Virus record (IMG/VR): IMGVR_UViG_3300033273_000392
Span: 1 to 64,000 of that record
Strand: one strand, 5' to 3'
Length of the DNA stretch: 64,000 bases
From: a virus
This document shows, piece by piece, positions 1 to 9,285 of the stretch. How positions within the stretch are numbered: position 1 is the first letter of the stretch; each line of letters starts with the position of its first letter. The translations under genes were made by a program, and so were the position numbers. The notes under the pieces were generated by a model. That model saw only the letters and a program-made list of their open reading frames with translations, searched no databases and was not told the DNA's origin.

Positions 1-975
1 GATATCATAAGTATCTCCTACAAGATCCATTGTCTCTAAAGCATCTTCGTTAATTGCGCAGAAAAGACCAGTTCTTCTTGTTTCTATGTTTACCAAAGAC
101 TCGATATACATCTGTCTTCCTTCAAGGTCAATAAAGTCAGGGATCAAAGAACCAGTATAAGTTGCAAGAACTGTAACTTCTCTTCTAGCCGCAAAATCGT
201 TAATTTTGTCTTTCTTAAGACCGTCTTCATCGAAGAACTCACCGTAAATAGGATCGTTACTTAATGTCTCGGCCTCAAACTTTCCCTTAAACACAATGAC
301 ATCAACCATGTACTCAGAAATAAAGTCCATTGGGTTTATACCCTCAGGAACATTATCTGCACCGTACCATTCTCTAGCAACAACATCAAATCCTCTTACA
401 TCTCTAGCCTGTCTTACTATAACAGTAATAGGGTCTTGCTTGATATTAACAAAGTTTAGTACTCTGTTAGCCATTTCGGTCTCTACTTCAGAAGTACTGA
501 AACCTAATCCTTCGTAATTATCGCTAACAACCTTTAGTAATTTAGCGTCGGTTGGCTTCCAGAATCTTTCGGTATCAAAAAAGTCTGAAAAATCACTGAA
601 ACCGGCAACTGAATTTATACCTTCGACAGATCCATTAGTTACTAATGATACGAATGGAGCATCGTCTGGGTGAATAGCTACTTCTTCTTTTTTATACAGG
701 TTTACCGCTAAAATAGGGCCTCTTGAAAGCGCTTCTAGTGCAGATCTGTGGAAATAGATGCCTCTTCTTTCAAGGCTTCTATCTATGTTTCCAAAAGCAT
801 CGATAAACTGCTCTGTATTCTCAATAAAAACTGGCGTGTTGTATGGTCCTTTTGTTGAGTGGCCAACAACAAGTCTTATGGTCTCCTGAGGAACATTTAC
901 TGTCTGTGATTTGTCAAACTCTAGTCTGTAAACACCAGAGCTCTTAAACTGTTGTAGTTCGGGACTTATTGCCAT
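1..975 (-). CDS. 18: Contractile tail sheath protein (gp18-like), 3' end cut by window
   Basis: This is the N-terminal 325 residues of a sheath subunit; the reading frame is open to base 1, so the C-terminus lies outside the window. The start is the ATG at 973-975, giving MAISPELQQFKSSGVY. The early part has the sheath-like stretch VVGHSTKGPYNTPVF followed by a segment reading FGNIDRSLERRG, which matches the usual start of T4-like sheath proteins. The sheath polymerises around the tail tube and contracts to drive it through the host envelope. It follows the terminase genes, as in T4 (16-17-18), and has its own late-promoter-like GATATATA 29 bases upstream of the start. The family call is fairly secure; T4 numbering is by analogy. 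Confidence 0.82.
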   Translation of the reverse strand, partial: MAISPELQQFKSSGVYRLEFDKSQTVNVPQETIRLVVGHSTKGPYNTPVFIENTEQFIDAFGNIDRSLERRGIYFHRSALEALSRGPILAVNLYKKEEVAIHPDDAPFVSLVTNGSVEGINSVAGFSDFSDFFDTERFWKPTDAKLLKVVSDNYEGLGFSTSEVETEMANRVLNFVNIKQDPITVIVRQARDVRGFDVVAREWYGADNVPEGINPMDFISEYMVDVIVFKGKFEAETLSNDPIYGEFFDEDGLKKDKINDFAARREVTVLATYTGSLIPDFIDLEGRQMYIESLVNIETRRTGLFCAINEDALETMDLVGDTYDI

Positions 976-1004
976 ATCTTCAAATTTATTTTTTTCTCTT
1001 TTTC

Positions 1005-1012
1005 TATATATC
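1005..1012 (-). promoter_or_regulatory. Putative late promoter core GATATATA for the sheath gene
   Basis: The minus strand reads GATATATA in the short gap between terminase and sheath, 29 bases before the sheath ATG. It is one copy of the recurrent motif found upstream of virion genes in this window. Confidence 0.6.
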
Positions 1013-1030
1013 TATTCCACTAAGATTTTT

Positions 1031-2860
1031 TTACTTTAGCAGGTCGTAAATATCATATTGAAGGTCTCCTTGATCAGTTGTGTCCTTATAAAGAACAGAT
1101 TCCATCTTGCTATGTATCTGTGGATCTATGAAATCTAGTAGTTCTTCTATAAAATCAGCGTAATCTGTTGTATTAAAAAATTCAGTTGCAGTTATAACTG
1201 TCATTATAATATCATCATTGCCCATTTGTGCGCCGTAGCTCCCATTATTAAGGGTTCCAAATAGACTTGCCTCTCTTACAGTTTCTTCATCTGTTATGTT
1301 TACCTTATTATTTTTGTATAGTTTAGCAAAGTTCTGACAGAAAATAGCCTTATTATCAGCCTTTAGCTTGATACCTGGCTTTAGGGATCTAGCATCATGT
1401 CTGTGCTTGAATCTTACAACCATTTCGTCATCAAAATCATTTCTTTGAGGGAAAATAGTTCTAAGATAGTTTAGCAGAACTGTACCATATGTATTATACT
1501 CTATAACCATCTTTACATTTTCTGCATAAAATACATCAACTGCTAACACATATAATATTTTTGCAAAATCTTCTATAACATGTTCGTTAGATCTAAATCT
1601 AGCAATTTGTTCAAGTTTAAAAAAGTCGTACATCGCACCTGGATTGGCCACTAGTTCAATTTCTTTTTCGTCCATAGGGTCTACCGAAAAAACATTGATA
1701 ACTGAATAGTCACCTCCATTACCTTCTGCAATATCTACTGAAAACAGCCAGAACTTTTCATCATTTCTAGTTGTATCTAAATCGAAGCCAGGGTGCCATT
1801 CCAGGAATCCCTTGGTCTCCATCTTAACATAGTCAAATTCATCTAGGTCATGCCAGACGTATTTAGTCATCCTCTTTCTCATAACCTTCATATCAGCAGG
1901 ATCTAGAAGTAGATTAGAAGAACTTACAAACTCATTACCATATTGTCTATTAAAAGCCTCTATAGAACCAAGATTACTTAATTCCTGCTGGTACCAAGCT
2001 TCATCTCTATCTGGATGCTGCCACCAGTCAATTCGCTGCGCATTATATTCATTGTCGCCTCTTTCTGCTGCTGAGTATATCTGATAGAACTTATTAAATC
2101 CATTAGGAGTAGAAGTAATATTAATCCTTGAAACTTTAGAAGCCGAAAGCGTTGGATAAACGTTTTCGTAGAATGAATCAACGATAGTAGGATGAATGTG
2201 TGCAAACTCGTCTAGATATAGGTTATGAATTGTAAAACCAATACCTGATTTTGCAGTAGTTGACTGTCCAACTAGTCGGCAGCCATTATCTGCCTTAACA
2301 TTCATGACATCATATTTAATAATGCCGGGTTTCATAAAGAAAGGTAAGTTCTCAATAACGACCTTTGCCTTATCAATGATTTCCTTTGTTGATTCTGATT
2401 TGTTTGCAAGCAATAACGTTGTCTTATCGTAGTTAAACGTTAAATACCATGCGTTAAAGATAGATGCTGTAACCGTCTTACCCATCTGTCTTGAAGCTAA
2501 GACTATATTAAACCTCTCTTCCTGGAAGTTTTTAAGCATTTCCTTCTGGTATTCACGAAGTTTTACTTTTCTAATACCTTCATCGGTCATAACTACCGCA
2601 TACTTTTCTGCAAAATAGTTTATGTCCTTAGCACATCTGGCCAATTCCATAATCTCTTCATCCGTATATTCGAATACTATATTGCCCTTACGGAGAAATT
2701 GCTTTCCCTCGTAAAAAGGCAATTTAATTTTAGGTCTATATCCCTGATCTAGCGCAAGAATAAGGTCATTGACGTTTTTTGTCGACCATATAATTCTTTC
2801 CGCTTCAGTATCTGACTCGCCTTTCGGAATCCATTTATTATCACCAATGTATTCGCTCAT
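1031..2860 (-). CDS. 17: Terminase large subunit (gp17-like packaging ATPase-nuclease)
   Basis: The 609-residue protein is the motor that pumps DNA into the prohead through the portal and cuts the concatemer. Visible motifs: Walker A ASRQMGKT at about residues 122-129, Walker B LYLDEF at about 214-219, the coupling motif ITSTPNG at about 248-254, and the nuclease aspartate in FSVDIAEG at about residue 376. Length matches T4 gp17 (610). The start ATG overlaps the end of the upstream small-subunit gene by 4 bases, indicating translational coupling. It sits directly before the sheath gene. Confidence is very high. Confidence 0.96.
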   Translation of the reverse strand: MSEYIGDNKWIPKGESDTEAERIIWSTKNVNDLILALDQGYRPKIKLPFYEGKQFLRKGNIVFEYTDEEIMELARCAKDINYFAEKYAVVMTDEGIRKVKLREYQKEMLKNFQEERFNIVLASRQMGKTVTASIFNAWYLTFNYDKTTLLLANKSESTKEIIDKAKVVIENLPFFMKPGIIKYDVMNVKADNGCRLVGQSTTAKSGIGFTIHNLYLDEFAHIHPTIVDSFYENVYPTLSASKVSRINITSTPNGFNKFYQIYSAAERGDNEYNAQRIDWWQHPDRDEAWYQQELSNLGSIEAFNRQYGNEFVSSSNLLLDPADMKVMRKRMTKYVWHDLDEFDYVKMETKGFLEWHPGFDLDTTRNDEKFWLFSVDIAEGNGGDYSVINVFSVDPMDEKEIELVANPGAMYDFFKLEQIARFRSNEHVIEDFAKILYVLAVDVFYAENVKMVIEYNTYGTVLLNYLRTIFPQRNDFDDEMVVRFKHRHDARSLKPGIKLKADNKAIFCQNFAKLYKNNKVNITDEETVREASLFGTLNNGSYGAQMGNDDIIMTVITATEFFNTTDYADFIEELLDFIDPQIHSKMESVLYKDTTDQGDLQYDIYDLLK

Positions 2861-3498
2861 TCGTCAACTTCTATGTCTTCTATCTCGTCTGATATATTTA
2901 TGCCCTGTTGTATCTTAGCCATAAGGTCTTTTGTACCTCTAACTACATTTCCTTCTGCTGAATTACCTCCAGCCTCCTCAATCTCTTTCGTATCCCTTCT
3001 CTTATTGTATATTTCTTGGTCTCTAGCTATTCTCTTGTTTGACTCTTCGGCAGCCATAAGATACATGGTCTGTGATTTGATGATGTCAAGCATTGATTTT
3101 TGTAAAGTTGCCAAGACTTCAAACATTCTAGGAGCCAATTCACCACCATCTATTGTTTCTAATAGTGTAGTTAATGCGCGTTCGCCAGCCTTAAGCTGAT
3201 AGATTAGTGACGCCATAGTCATTTCATCCATCTTCTTTTTAGCCTGAATGTACTCGTCATTCTCTATGATATCTGCATCCAAATAGAACTTCATAAGTGA
3301 AGATATAGTCTTCTTCGCCTGCTTCATAGACTTATCTTTTAACTCAGTATAAGACACGCTAGGTTGTGTGCTCTGCCTGAGAACAGGTAAATCCGGATCA
3401 GTGTCAACTTGAATCTGATCTTCATCTCCAATAAGTTTATCAAGCTCCCGTCTTATGTCATTCGTTTGTTCAGAAATACTTTTCTTTTCCTCGCTCAT
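2857..3498 (-). CDS. 16: Putative terminase small subunit (gp16 position)
   Basis: This 213-residue, largely helical and acidic protein lies immediately upstream of the large terminase and overlaps it by 4 bases. The central part (about residues 55-165) reads as long amphipathic helices suited to oligomerisation, and the C-terminus is acidic (SDEIEDIEVDE). Small terminase subunits recognise DNA and stimulate the large-subunit ATPase; they are poorly conserved, so the call rests mainly on gene order and fold character. A GATATATA motif lies 20 bases before the ATG, consistent with late expression. Confidence 0.65.
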   Translation of the reverse strand: MSEEKKSISEQTNDIRRELDKLIGDEDQIQVDTDPDLPVLRQSTQPSVSYTELKDKSMKQAKKTISSLMKFYLDADIIENDEYIQAKKKMDEMTMASLIYQLKAGERALTTLLETIDGGELAPRMFEVLATLQKSMLDIIKSQTMYLMAAEESNKRIARDQEIYNKRRDTKEIEEAGGNSAEGNVVRGTKDLMAKIQQGINISDEIEDIEVDE

Positions 3499-3518
3499 GA
3501 TATAGTTGTTTTACAATC

Positions 3519-3526
3519 TATATATC
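3519..3526 (-). promoter_or_regulatory. Putative late promoter core GATATATA for terminase operon
   Basis: Minus-strand GATATATA, 20 bases before the small terminase ATG and just past the stop of the preceding structural gene. Confidence 0.6.
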
Positions 3527-3527
3527 G

Positions 3528-5513
3528 TCATCTCGAAGTACCGTACTTTCTCAACATTAGGCTTGGAATAGCGTTATCAATCAAAATGCTAAGATCCGAG
3601 TCCCTTACAACATACTGCTGAAGCACATTTGCATGTTGCTCTTCTTCAATAGTTTTAGTAAAGACTCTTATGTTGGTCATGTGCATGTATCCAGATCTTA
3701 ATGAGTATTGCGTATTAGTATTCCACTCGGTTTCAGCTGCTATAGTATCTACACTAGAAAAAACTTTGTCCAGTCTATTCGATGCGGCCTGCGGTAATCC
3801 TGTGTTAGAACTTCCATCTAGCTTATAGATGTAGACTCCAATTTCACTGAATGTGTTACTAACGTTAATAACATATGCGAACCAATCTTCGTCAGTAGCC
3901 TCAAAGAATGGATTGTCTGTATTATCAATAGCTAAAAGATCTAGGTTAAAGACTTGTGAATTAATAGTCAAGACCATCTCAGTTCTAGAGGTAGAAAGAG
4001 ATATGCCAGATCCATTATTATAGCCATGGAACAAATCTTGTTGTGTGGAAGCAAAAGTTGTATTTAAAGTAGGTCTAAACCATCCGACGTAAGATGCGTT
4101 AGCATCTGCATTTAGGCTAGACTTAAGATTGTAAATTACAGCATCTTCTCCTGGGTTAGAAATACTTGTAAAGTCATAATAGTTTCTAGATATAACCGTC
4201 CATCTATTTCTTAGGTCAACATCTTTTATAGTAAGTTCTTGGTGAATAGCCTCTCTGATCCCGTCTTGTACTATATGAAATACTGTCTGATACTGATCTG
4301 GCTTTGTAACCTTATCGTATTCTTGCTGAATCTCCTCTCCGAAGATTTCATCAACTCCAGTTACGAGATCGTCAACTGACTGTTCGATAGCAGTATCAGT
4401 ATGCACGCTAGATGTTCTATCTTCATATTTACGAAGCTTAACTCTCCAGTAAGTCATAGTTAAATTAAACTCGTCAGCAAAAGATACAGAGCTTACCTCA
4501 TACATCTTATTGTTAAGCGGGAAATACAGATAGTCCCTCATGCTAGGTTGAGTGCCTATACCAAATGTATTATTGAACTCCGTTCCGGTAATATGAACTT
4601 CAAACTCTTCAAAACCCATTCCAAATATGTCAAAGTTAAACTCTTGGGTCGGGAATTGATTATCTGGAACCATAATCTTTAGAGTACCTTCCTCTACTAC
4701 ATTGTAGAGCGAGTATTCCATAAGGATTACATCTTTAGATCTTTCATCAGGCTCAACTCTAAAATACTGAACTTCATGGCCCCAGATAGAAGTAGATACG
4801 TCTGTTATCTGTTTGTATAGATTTATAGGTCTCTTTAAAGCATAAGGATCAAATGTATTATCCTCTTCACATGTAACTAATACGTTTTCACATCCTACAA
4901 ATGCCCATGGGTCATCACATTCTCCACAGAACTGAGGGCATGCCTCAATAACTCCAGATTCTGTTTCGATTTCATAGGTAATACTGATTATACTTAAAGA
5001 GTTACCAATTCCTAAAAGATCTACTGTTGCCCTAACATCAACCCAAAGCTTTAGACTTGGATTAAATGTAAGCGCAAGCAGATCACCAGGGTCTGAGTTT
5101 AGGGTTAAAGGCTTAAACTCGGACATTTCACCTGAAGTAGCTCCGTTACCCTGAGACCATCTATACTCGTAAACAAACGCGTTATTTTGATTTACTGGCT
5201 TATAAAAAGATAGGCCATCAAGGGTAAACGTAGCAGGAGAAGTAATAGTAAACGTATTTCCGTCTACGATTTGGTCAACCGTATATGTAAGGTTACCTAC
5301 GATAAAGGTATCGCCAGGCTGTAGATCCAAGTTTGTACCAGTTCCTACAACTGTGGTAGAATCCTGGGTAAACGCTAGAGTTCCTATAGTATTAGGAGTA
5401 CTAAGCCCTGCTAGTATTTCCCAGTTTGTAATCCTAAGTGCTTCTAAATAGGGATCCTTAAGCTTCGCCAGCAAGACATCGCCAATCTCATTAGCTGTAA
5501 AGGCAGTTACCAT
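3528..5513 (-). CDS. Structural protein, neck-like with C-terminal LamG/concanavalin-like region
   Basis: The 661-residue protein is not securely assigned. The N-terminal third is beta-rich. A cysteine cluster at about residues 192-213 contains six Cys (CPQFCGEC and later CENVLVTC), unusual for a cytoplasmic phage protein. A segment around residues 300-370, including the short run LYFPLNNKMYEVSSV, is reminiscent of neck protein gp14 of T4-like phages. The last 200 residues look like a laminin-G/concanavalin sandwich of the kind used for glycan binding. It sits upstream of the terminase genes, where T4 carries neck and tail-completion genes 13-15. It overlaps the preceding membrane-protein gene by 1 base. 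A virion component is likely; a decorated neck or whisker-like role is inference. Confidence 0.5.
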   Translation of the reverse strand: MVTAFTANEIGDVLLAKLKDPYLEALRITNWEILAGLSTPNTIGTLAFTQDSTTVVGTGTNLDLQPGDTFIVGNLTYTVDQIVDGNTFTITSPATFTLDGLSFYKPVNQNNAFVYEYRWSQGNGATSGEMSEFKPLTLNSDPGDLLALTFNPSLKLWVDVRATVDLLGIGNSLSIISITYEIETESGVIEACPQFCGECDDPWAFVGCENVLVTCEEDNTFDPYALKRPINLYKQITDVSTSIWGHEVQYFRVEPDERSKDVILMEYSLYNVVEEGTLKIMVPDNQFPTQEFNFDIFGMGFEEFEVHITGTEFNNTFGIGTQPSMRDYLYFPLNNKMYEVSSVSFADEFNLTMTYWRVKLRKYEDRTSSVHTDTAIEQSVDDLVTGVDEIFGEEIQQEYDKVTKPDQYQTVFHIVQDGIREAIHQELTIKDVDLRNRWTVISRNYYDFTSISNPGEDAVIYNLKSSLNADANASYVGWFRPTLNTTFASTQQDLFHGYNNGSGISLSTSRTEMVLTINSQVFNLDLLAIDNTDNPFFEATDEDWFAYVINVSNTFSEIGVYIYKLDGSSNTGLPQAASNRLDKVFSSVDTIAAETEWNTNTQYSLRSGYMHMTNIRVFTKTIEEEQHANVLQQYVVRDSDLSILIDNAIPSLMLRKYGTSR

Positions 5514-5905
5514 TATCGTTTAGTGATATTTTTCTTAACATCGTCCTCAGGCTTATAGTACTCGCCTAAAATCCACCCAGTAACAAAACCTGTAAGTGAA
5601 ACGAAGTAGACCGTAAGGTCGGTAAGTTCTATCTCATACCATATTCCAAATGCACCTGAGATTGCCCATAGGCAAGTGACTATATAAATCATAGCCTCTC
5701 TTCTAGAGGTAGGACCACTTCTAAAAATGCCTGTCTTTATAGATGGCTTCTTAGTCTCAGACCATACATAGGTTCCTACGTATGTAATTAGAGATCCGAA
5801 GTAGGCGGCCATTGCCTTAAGGTCTATACCCTTTGACGCACCGAAAGCTCCCATTATCACCCAAAAGGCAACAACAAGGTAGACTAGTCCCTCTCTTTTT
5901 CCCAT
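5513..5905 (-). CDS. Four-helix membrane protein with internal duplication (holin-like?)
   Basis: The 130-residue protein is an internal tandem repeat. Residues about 4-54 and 68-118 each begin with RE followed by two hydrophobic helices, and share the local patterns WVIMGAFG / WAISGAFG and AAYFGSL / TVYFVSL. Four transmembrane segments are therefore predicted. Such small membrane proteins in phage late operons are often holins, but no specific family was recognised. It has its own GATATATA motif 16 bases upstream of the ATG and is followed at once by the 661-residue structural gene. Alternative roles include superinfection exclusion or membrane anchoring of assembly. Confidence 0.55.
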   Translation of the reverse strand: MGKREGLVYLVVAFWVIMGAFGASKGIDLKAMAAYFGSLITYVGTYVWSETKKPSIKTGIFRSGPTSRREAMIYIVTCLWAISGAFGIWYEIELTDLTVYFVSLTGFVTGWILGEYYKPEDDVKKNITKR

Positions 5906-5921
5906 AAGCTTAGTTTTTCTT

Positions 5922-5929
5922 TATATATC
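5922..5929 (-). promoter_or_regulatory. Putative late promoter core GATATATA for membrane protein gene
   Basis: Minus-strand GATATATA 16 bases before the ATG of the four-helix membrane protein, just beyond the stop of the 210-residue gene. Confidence 0.6.
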
Positions 5930-5932
5930 CGA

Positions 5933-6565
5933 CTAATAGTCAGTGACTAATAGTATCTCCGGATTATCGCTCTCATACTCACCAATATGCTGGAGCATGG
6001 CACCTACAATAGAATTAACCTCCATTGCATTGTTCTCTGTAAGAACCCTTTCTAGCTTAAATACAAGCTCAGACGTCTTTATTACTACGAAGTGTCTATC
6101 AGGTGGCATAATCTTTGCATCTTCTAGAACCGCATTTACTGCGTATAAATGAGGAAACTCAAATATCTCAAACAACCTAAGCGTACCTCTAATTGTTTTA
6201 ATACTATACTTGATCGTCTTGATATCATCGACCTCAATAACTCTATTGTACGCTATATTCTTGTTTAGTGTAAACTTAACCCATCTAAGGTTAAGCATCT
6301 CCTCAAGCATATTCCATAGAAAGTAAATAGATGTTGCCTCTTTATGGACAACAGAGCTTCCCATAGATTCTACTCTATTAAGATCCTTTTTAAAGTTATT
6401 GATTAACTGCTGCCTTAAATTAGCAGTACTAATCAAGACTGAATCGTCAGAAAGCTTTTTATGAGAGCTATCTCGCTTTATAATCCCCCAGATTTTATTG
6501 TCTATAGAATTGTATCTATAGAGCGTTATATCAACCACCTCAGAAAATGTGTCCTTATCAGTCAT
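5933..6565 (-). CDS. Unknown 210-residue helical protein in replication block
   Basis: I do not recognise this protein. It is mixed charged and apparently mostly alpha-helical, with no cysteines cluster, signal peptide or nucleotide-binding motif visible. It overlaps by 8 bases the putative clamp-loader small-subunit gene upstream, and lies at the end of the gp44 / nuclease / gp62-like series, so it is probably expressed with replication genes. A helicase-loader (gp59-type) role is conceivable from size and context only; no motif supports it. Confidence 0.6.
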   Translation of the reverse strand: MTDKDTFSEVVDITLYRYNSIDNKIWGIIKRDSSHKKLSDDSVLISTANLRQQLINNFKKDLNRVESMGSSVVHKEATSIYFLWNMLEEMLNLRWVKFTLNKNIAYNRVIEVDDIKTIKYSIKTIRGTLRLFEIFEFPHLYAVNAVLEDAKIMPPDRHFVVIKTSELVFKLERVLTENNAMEVNSIVGAMLQHIGEYESDNPEILLVTDY

Positions 6566-6983
6566 AGACGTTAATTTGCTTCTCTATTTTTTGTAGGTCG
6601 CTGTATAGATCCTTTTTATAGAACTCTTTCAGCTCGTTAAACTCCCGCATTCCTATCTCGTTCTTTTCTAGAAATAGATCAATTGCCGCTTGGCTTGGAT
6701 TATATTTATCCTTCGGAGCAGACTTAGCCTTCTTGGTCTTTGTGTAAATCCATCCTGGAACCGATTTAAACCTATCAGCAACGAGAGACCAGCAGTCAAC
6801 CACAGAAGCGCCGTCTATTCCATTAACGTTGAACATATGCGCATTTGCTGGATATTTAATAGAAAAGAATCTATTAACCATAAAGTGATGTCGCTTCTTA
6901 CTATGTTGCTTTATGTTTGAATAGAGGTCTTTCTTCGTAAACATAATTTTTACGAAGTCAAAAAGCTTAGTTTCGTCTAGCAT
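6558..6983 (-). CDS. 62: Putative sliding clamp loader small subunit (gp62-like)
   Basis: The 141-residue protein has the short run HHFMVNRFFSI near residue 32, then a W-containing segment VPGWIYTKTKK and a C-terminal helical part. T4-like gp62 proteins show the same order: a conserved F-hydrophobic-V-N patch, a basic segment, and a helical tail. gp62 binds the gp44 ATPase pentamer and helps open the gp45 clamp. It is shorter than T4 gp62 (187). The gene starts one base after the nuclease gene ends and is two genes downstream of gp44, which supports the call. The similarity is weak, so alternatives remain. Confidence 0.5.
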   Translation of the reverse strand: MLDETKLFDFVKIMFTKKDLYSNIKQHSKKRHHFMVNRFFSIKYPANAHMFNVNGIDGASVVDCWSLVADRFKSVPGWIYTKTKKAKSAPKDKYNPSQAAIDLFLEKNEIGMREFNELKEFYKKDLYSDLQKIEKQINVYD

Positions 6984-8261
6984 TTAGAATAGGTTATTAA
7001 TCTTCTTAGTCTTAGGTTGCTCAGGAGTATCAGTCTTTTTAGAAGAACCTCGCTTATCTACCAGTTTCATTTTACCTGGCTTTTCTTTAGGTACATCCAT
7101 TCCTTCAAAAGGATCAAACCCTGTTGGTGCTTCTGACTTCAACCACTTAGTTCCCTTAAGGATTATATCCTTATCCAAGATAGAGTTTATATCATCGATA
7201 GCACCTTCCCAATCAACATCGATCTTTTCATAGATTGCTTTCTGAATAGAATCAGGGATAATCTTAGTATGTAGGAGCATGAGAGAGATATTGCTCGACA
7301 AATTAACCTTGATAAGATTAGGTGTACTGTGGCCGACAACTCTGTAAATAATGTCTGCAATAGTGTCCTTAGATGCTGAACTAAAGAGATAATCAATCCT
7401 AAAGGTGTCATTCTCTCTAAGAAACTGATCCATAATCTTATCCGCCTGCTTATCAGTAATAGAATAGTTGCGAATCTTTCCGTTACGCATCTCCTTCTGC
7501 CAAGTAACAACAGACGGAATGTTATCTGAGCGATCGCCGGTAAGAATCTTCTTAAGGATAAACTGATCGCAATCAACCTCACTTACTTGAATATTATTGT
7601 GATTGATCCAAGCCTTGATCTCATCTTGATACTGATCGCGCATAGATGATTTGCTGCTCATATTAAACAAAATATCATCATTACTCATATCAGCAGTGTG
7701 AGACTGTTCTAGATCCTTAAGGAAACCTTCATACGCGTAAAGACTTTTCTTAGTATTGTAGTACCAGAGTGTATGTGCGTCGTTAGCGTCTGAGTAGTTT
7801 ACTAGCTGAATAAGGTCACGATCGCCTGTCCAGACGATGCACGACTTGCCGCGGCCATTAAGCATTGTCGACCACGCGAAAAGGACATCGTCAGCCTCAG
7901 CTCCCTGGATTTGATGAACAGTTACACCTTTTGTGGCTAGAATGTCCTGAAACTCGCCATATAAAGAATAGAGGGCATCCCAGTCTACAGACTCGTCGTG
8001 CTTTCTAGTTCCCTTATAGTCAGCCTCTGGGTAGAGGTCCTTTCTCCATGACTTGGAGTCTACTGCAACTACAACATCATCAATAACACCCTTAAGCTTA
8101 CGCATCTCAGATGCAAAGTCAATAGCCAATTTACGCATAAACTGACCACGAGACTTGTCATCACCTAAGAGCTTACCGCTTTTAGGCTTAGGCATAACAA
8201 ATAGGCGACTGAAAACGAAATAGTTCCCGTCAATAAGTAGTGTATGTTTTCCCAATCTCAT
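6984..8261 (-). CDS. rnh: 5'-3' nuclease of FEN/RNase H type (T4 rnh-like)
   Basis: The 425-residue protein has the flap-endonuclease series of acidic motifs: DGNYF at 11-15, VAVDS at about 65-69, EADD at 122-125, TGDRD at 145-149 and the helix-hairpin-helix-like GDRSDNIPS at 242-250. In T4 this enzyme removes RNA primers and flaps from Okazaki fragments. It is longer than T4 RNase H (305), the extra length being a basic C-terminal tail. The protein ends INNLF, a C-terminal Leu-Phe like other likely clamp-binding proteins here. It lies between gp44 and the gp62-like gene. Confidence 0.88.
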   Translation of the reverse strand: MRLGKHTLLIDGNYFVFSRLFVMPKPKSGKLLGDDKSRGQFMRKLAIDFASEMRKLKGVIDDVVVAVDSKSWRKDLYPEADYKGTRKHDESVDWDALYSLYGEFQDILATKGVTVHQIQGAEADDVLFAWSTMLNGRGKSCIVWTGDRDLIQLVNYSDANDAHTLWYYNTKKSLYAYEGFLKDLEQSHTADMSNDDILFNMSSKSSMRDQYQDEIKAWINHNNIQVSEVDCDQFILKKILTGDRSDNIPSVVTWQKEMRNGKIRNYSITDKQADKIMDQFLRENDTFRIDYLFSSASKDTIADIIYRVVGHSTPNLIKVNLSSNISLMLLHTKIIPDSIQKAIYEKIDVDWEGAIDDINSILDKDIILKGTKWLKSEAPTGFDPFEGMDVPKEKPGKMKLVDKRGSSKKTDTPEQPKTKKINNLF

Positions 8262-8270
8262 AATCTTTGT

Positions 8271-9227
8271 TTATGACCTAACGATTGTTTGAATCTCATA
8301 GACACAGCTAAGCATAGTGATAACTGGATCTATAACGTGAACTCGTTGTGCCTGGTGTTTAGCTACTGAAATAATAATCTGTGGTATATGTTTTACGCTC
8401 GAAGTCTGCTCTTGTTTTATGTATTCTACAAATTCTTCACCTAGCGATTGCAGGATATCGTCGACTCTGTTAGAATAGTTGCTTACGAGCATTTGATAGT
8501 TCTTAGCTGGATCTGTCTCTGTAAATATAAGCAAAAAAACGTCTTTAAATACAGAATTAAATCTTTTAACATCTCCAACTGTGATATTTGTCGTTCCCTG
8601 AGTCTTAAAGCCTTGAAGTTTGTTAAGAGTACTCCTAAGATCTGGAAAGTTTCTACGTACAAACTCAACAAGTGCATCCTTTTCAATGGTAAGGTCTTCT
8701 GCCTTACAGATTTCATACACTCGCTTAATATACTTTTTAGTCAACTCAGACTCTTCTTCCTTATCAAAGTCAAAGTTGATAACTTCAAAACGACTCAAGA
8801 CCGGATCTGGAATCTTATTGATATAGTTACATGTTGCAATAAAGCGACTGTTAGATGCAAACTGTTCCATAGTAGCACGAAGTGCCTTAAAGAACTGATC
8901 AGAAACACCATCAACCTCATCGAGAATAACAACCTTAAATGCACCTGGAGCATCCATAATAGAAACAGTAGAACAGAAGTCAATGATTCTAGTTCTAATA
9001 ACATCAACTGACGTATCTGTAGACGCGTTAATGTACAGATAAGGAAGATTAAACTGATTTACGACTGCCTTTGCAGTTGAGGTTTTACCCGTACCAGGTG
9101 AACCTGCAAACAACATATTTTGCACAAGTCCGTCACTAAACTTAGACATAACCCTATCCGGAAGGATAAGCTCGTCTAGATTCTTTGGTCTGTACTTTTC
9201 GGTAAATAGTTGATTAACGGACTTCAT
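8271..9227 (-). CDS. 44: Sliding clamp loader ATPase (gp44-like, AAA+)
   Basis: The AAA+ ATPase loads the gp45 clamp on primer-template DNA. Taking the start at 9227 gives MKSVNQLFTEKYRPK, the conserved clamp-loader start (EKYRPK); an upstream in-frame ATG at 9293 would add 22 unrelated residues and overlap the divergent gene. Motifs: Walker A GSPGTGKTS at 42-50, Walker B VVILDEVD at 99-106, sensor 1 ATCNY at 131-135, and SRFE at 145-148 in place of the usual SRC box. Length 318 matches T4 gp44 (319). The 58-base gap to the plus-strand gene must hold its promoter. Confidence 0.93.
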   Translation of the reverse strand: MKSVNQLFTEKYRPKNLDELILPDRVMSKFSDGLVQNMLFAGSPGTGKTSTAKAVVNQFNLPYLYINASTDTSVDVIRTRIIDFCSTVSIMDAPGAFKVVILDEVDGVSDQFFKALRATMEQFASNSRFIATCNYINKIPDPVLSRFEVINFDFDKEEESELTKKYIKRVYEICKAEDLTIEKDALVEFVRRNFPDLRSTLNKLQGFKTQGTTNITVGDVKRFNSVFKDVFLLIFTETDPAKNYQMLVSNYSNRVDDILQSLGEEFVEYIKQEQTSSVKHIPQIIISVAKHQAQRVHVIDPVITMLSCVYEIQTIVRS

Positions 9228-9285
9228 ATTGATGGCTTTGTACTTTATACTAAGATGTTGTGTTTTGTTTAACGATAAATAATTT
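9228..9285. promoter_or_regulatory. Divergent intergenic region between gp44 and the plus-strand gene
   Basis: This 58-base AT-rich gap is the only place in the window where two genes diverge, so it should hold start signals for both directions. No GATATATA motif is present, in keeping with early or middle expression of replication genes. No clear -10/-35 pair is evident by eye. Confidence 0.35.

Noticed and set aside
8448-9011. 187-residue plus-strand frame opposite the clamp-loader gene
   Set aside because: It is antisense to the conserved gp44 core, has unbalanced composition, and no spacing or start signal supports it.
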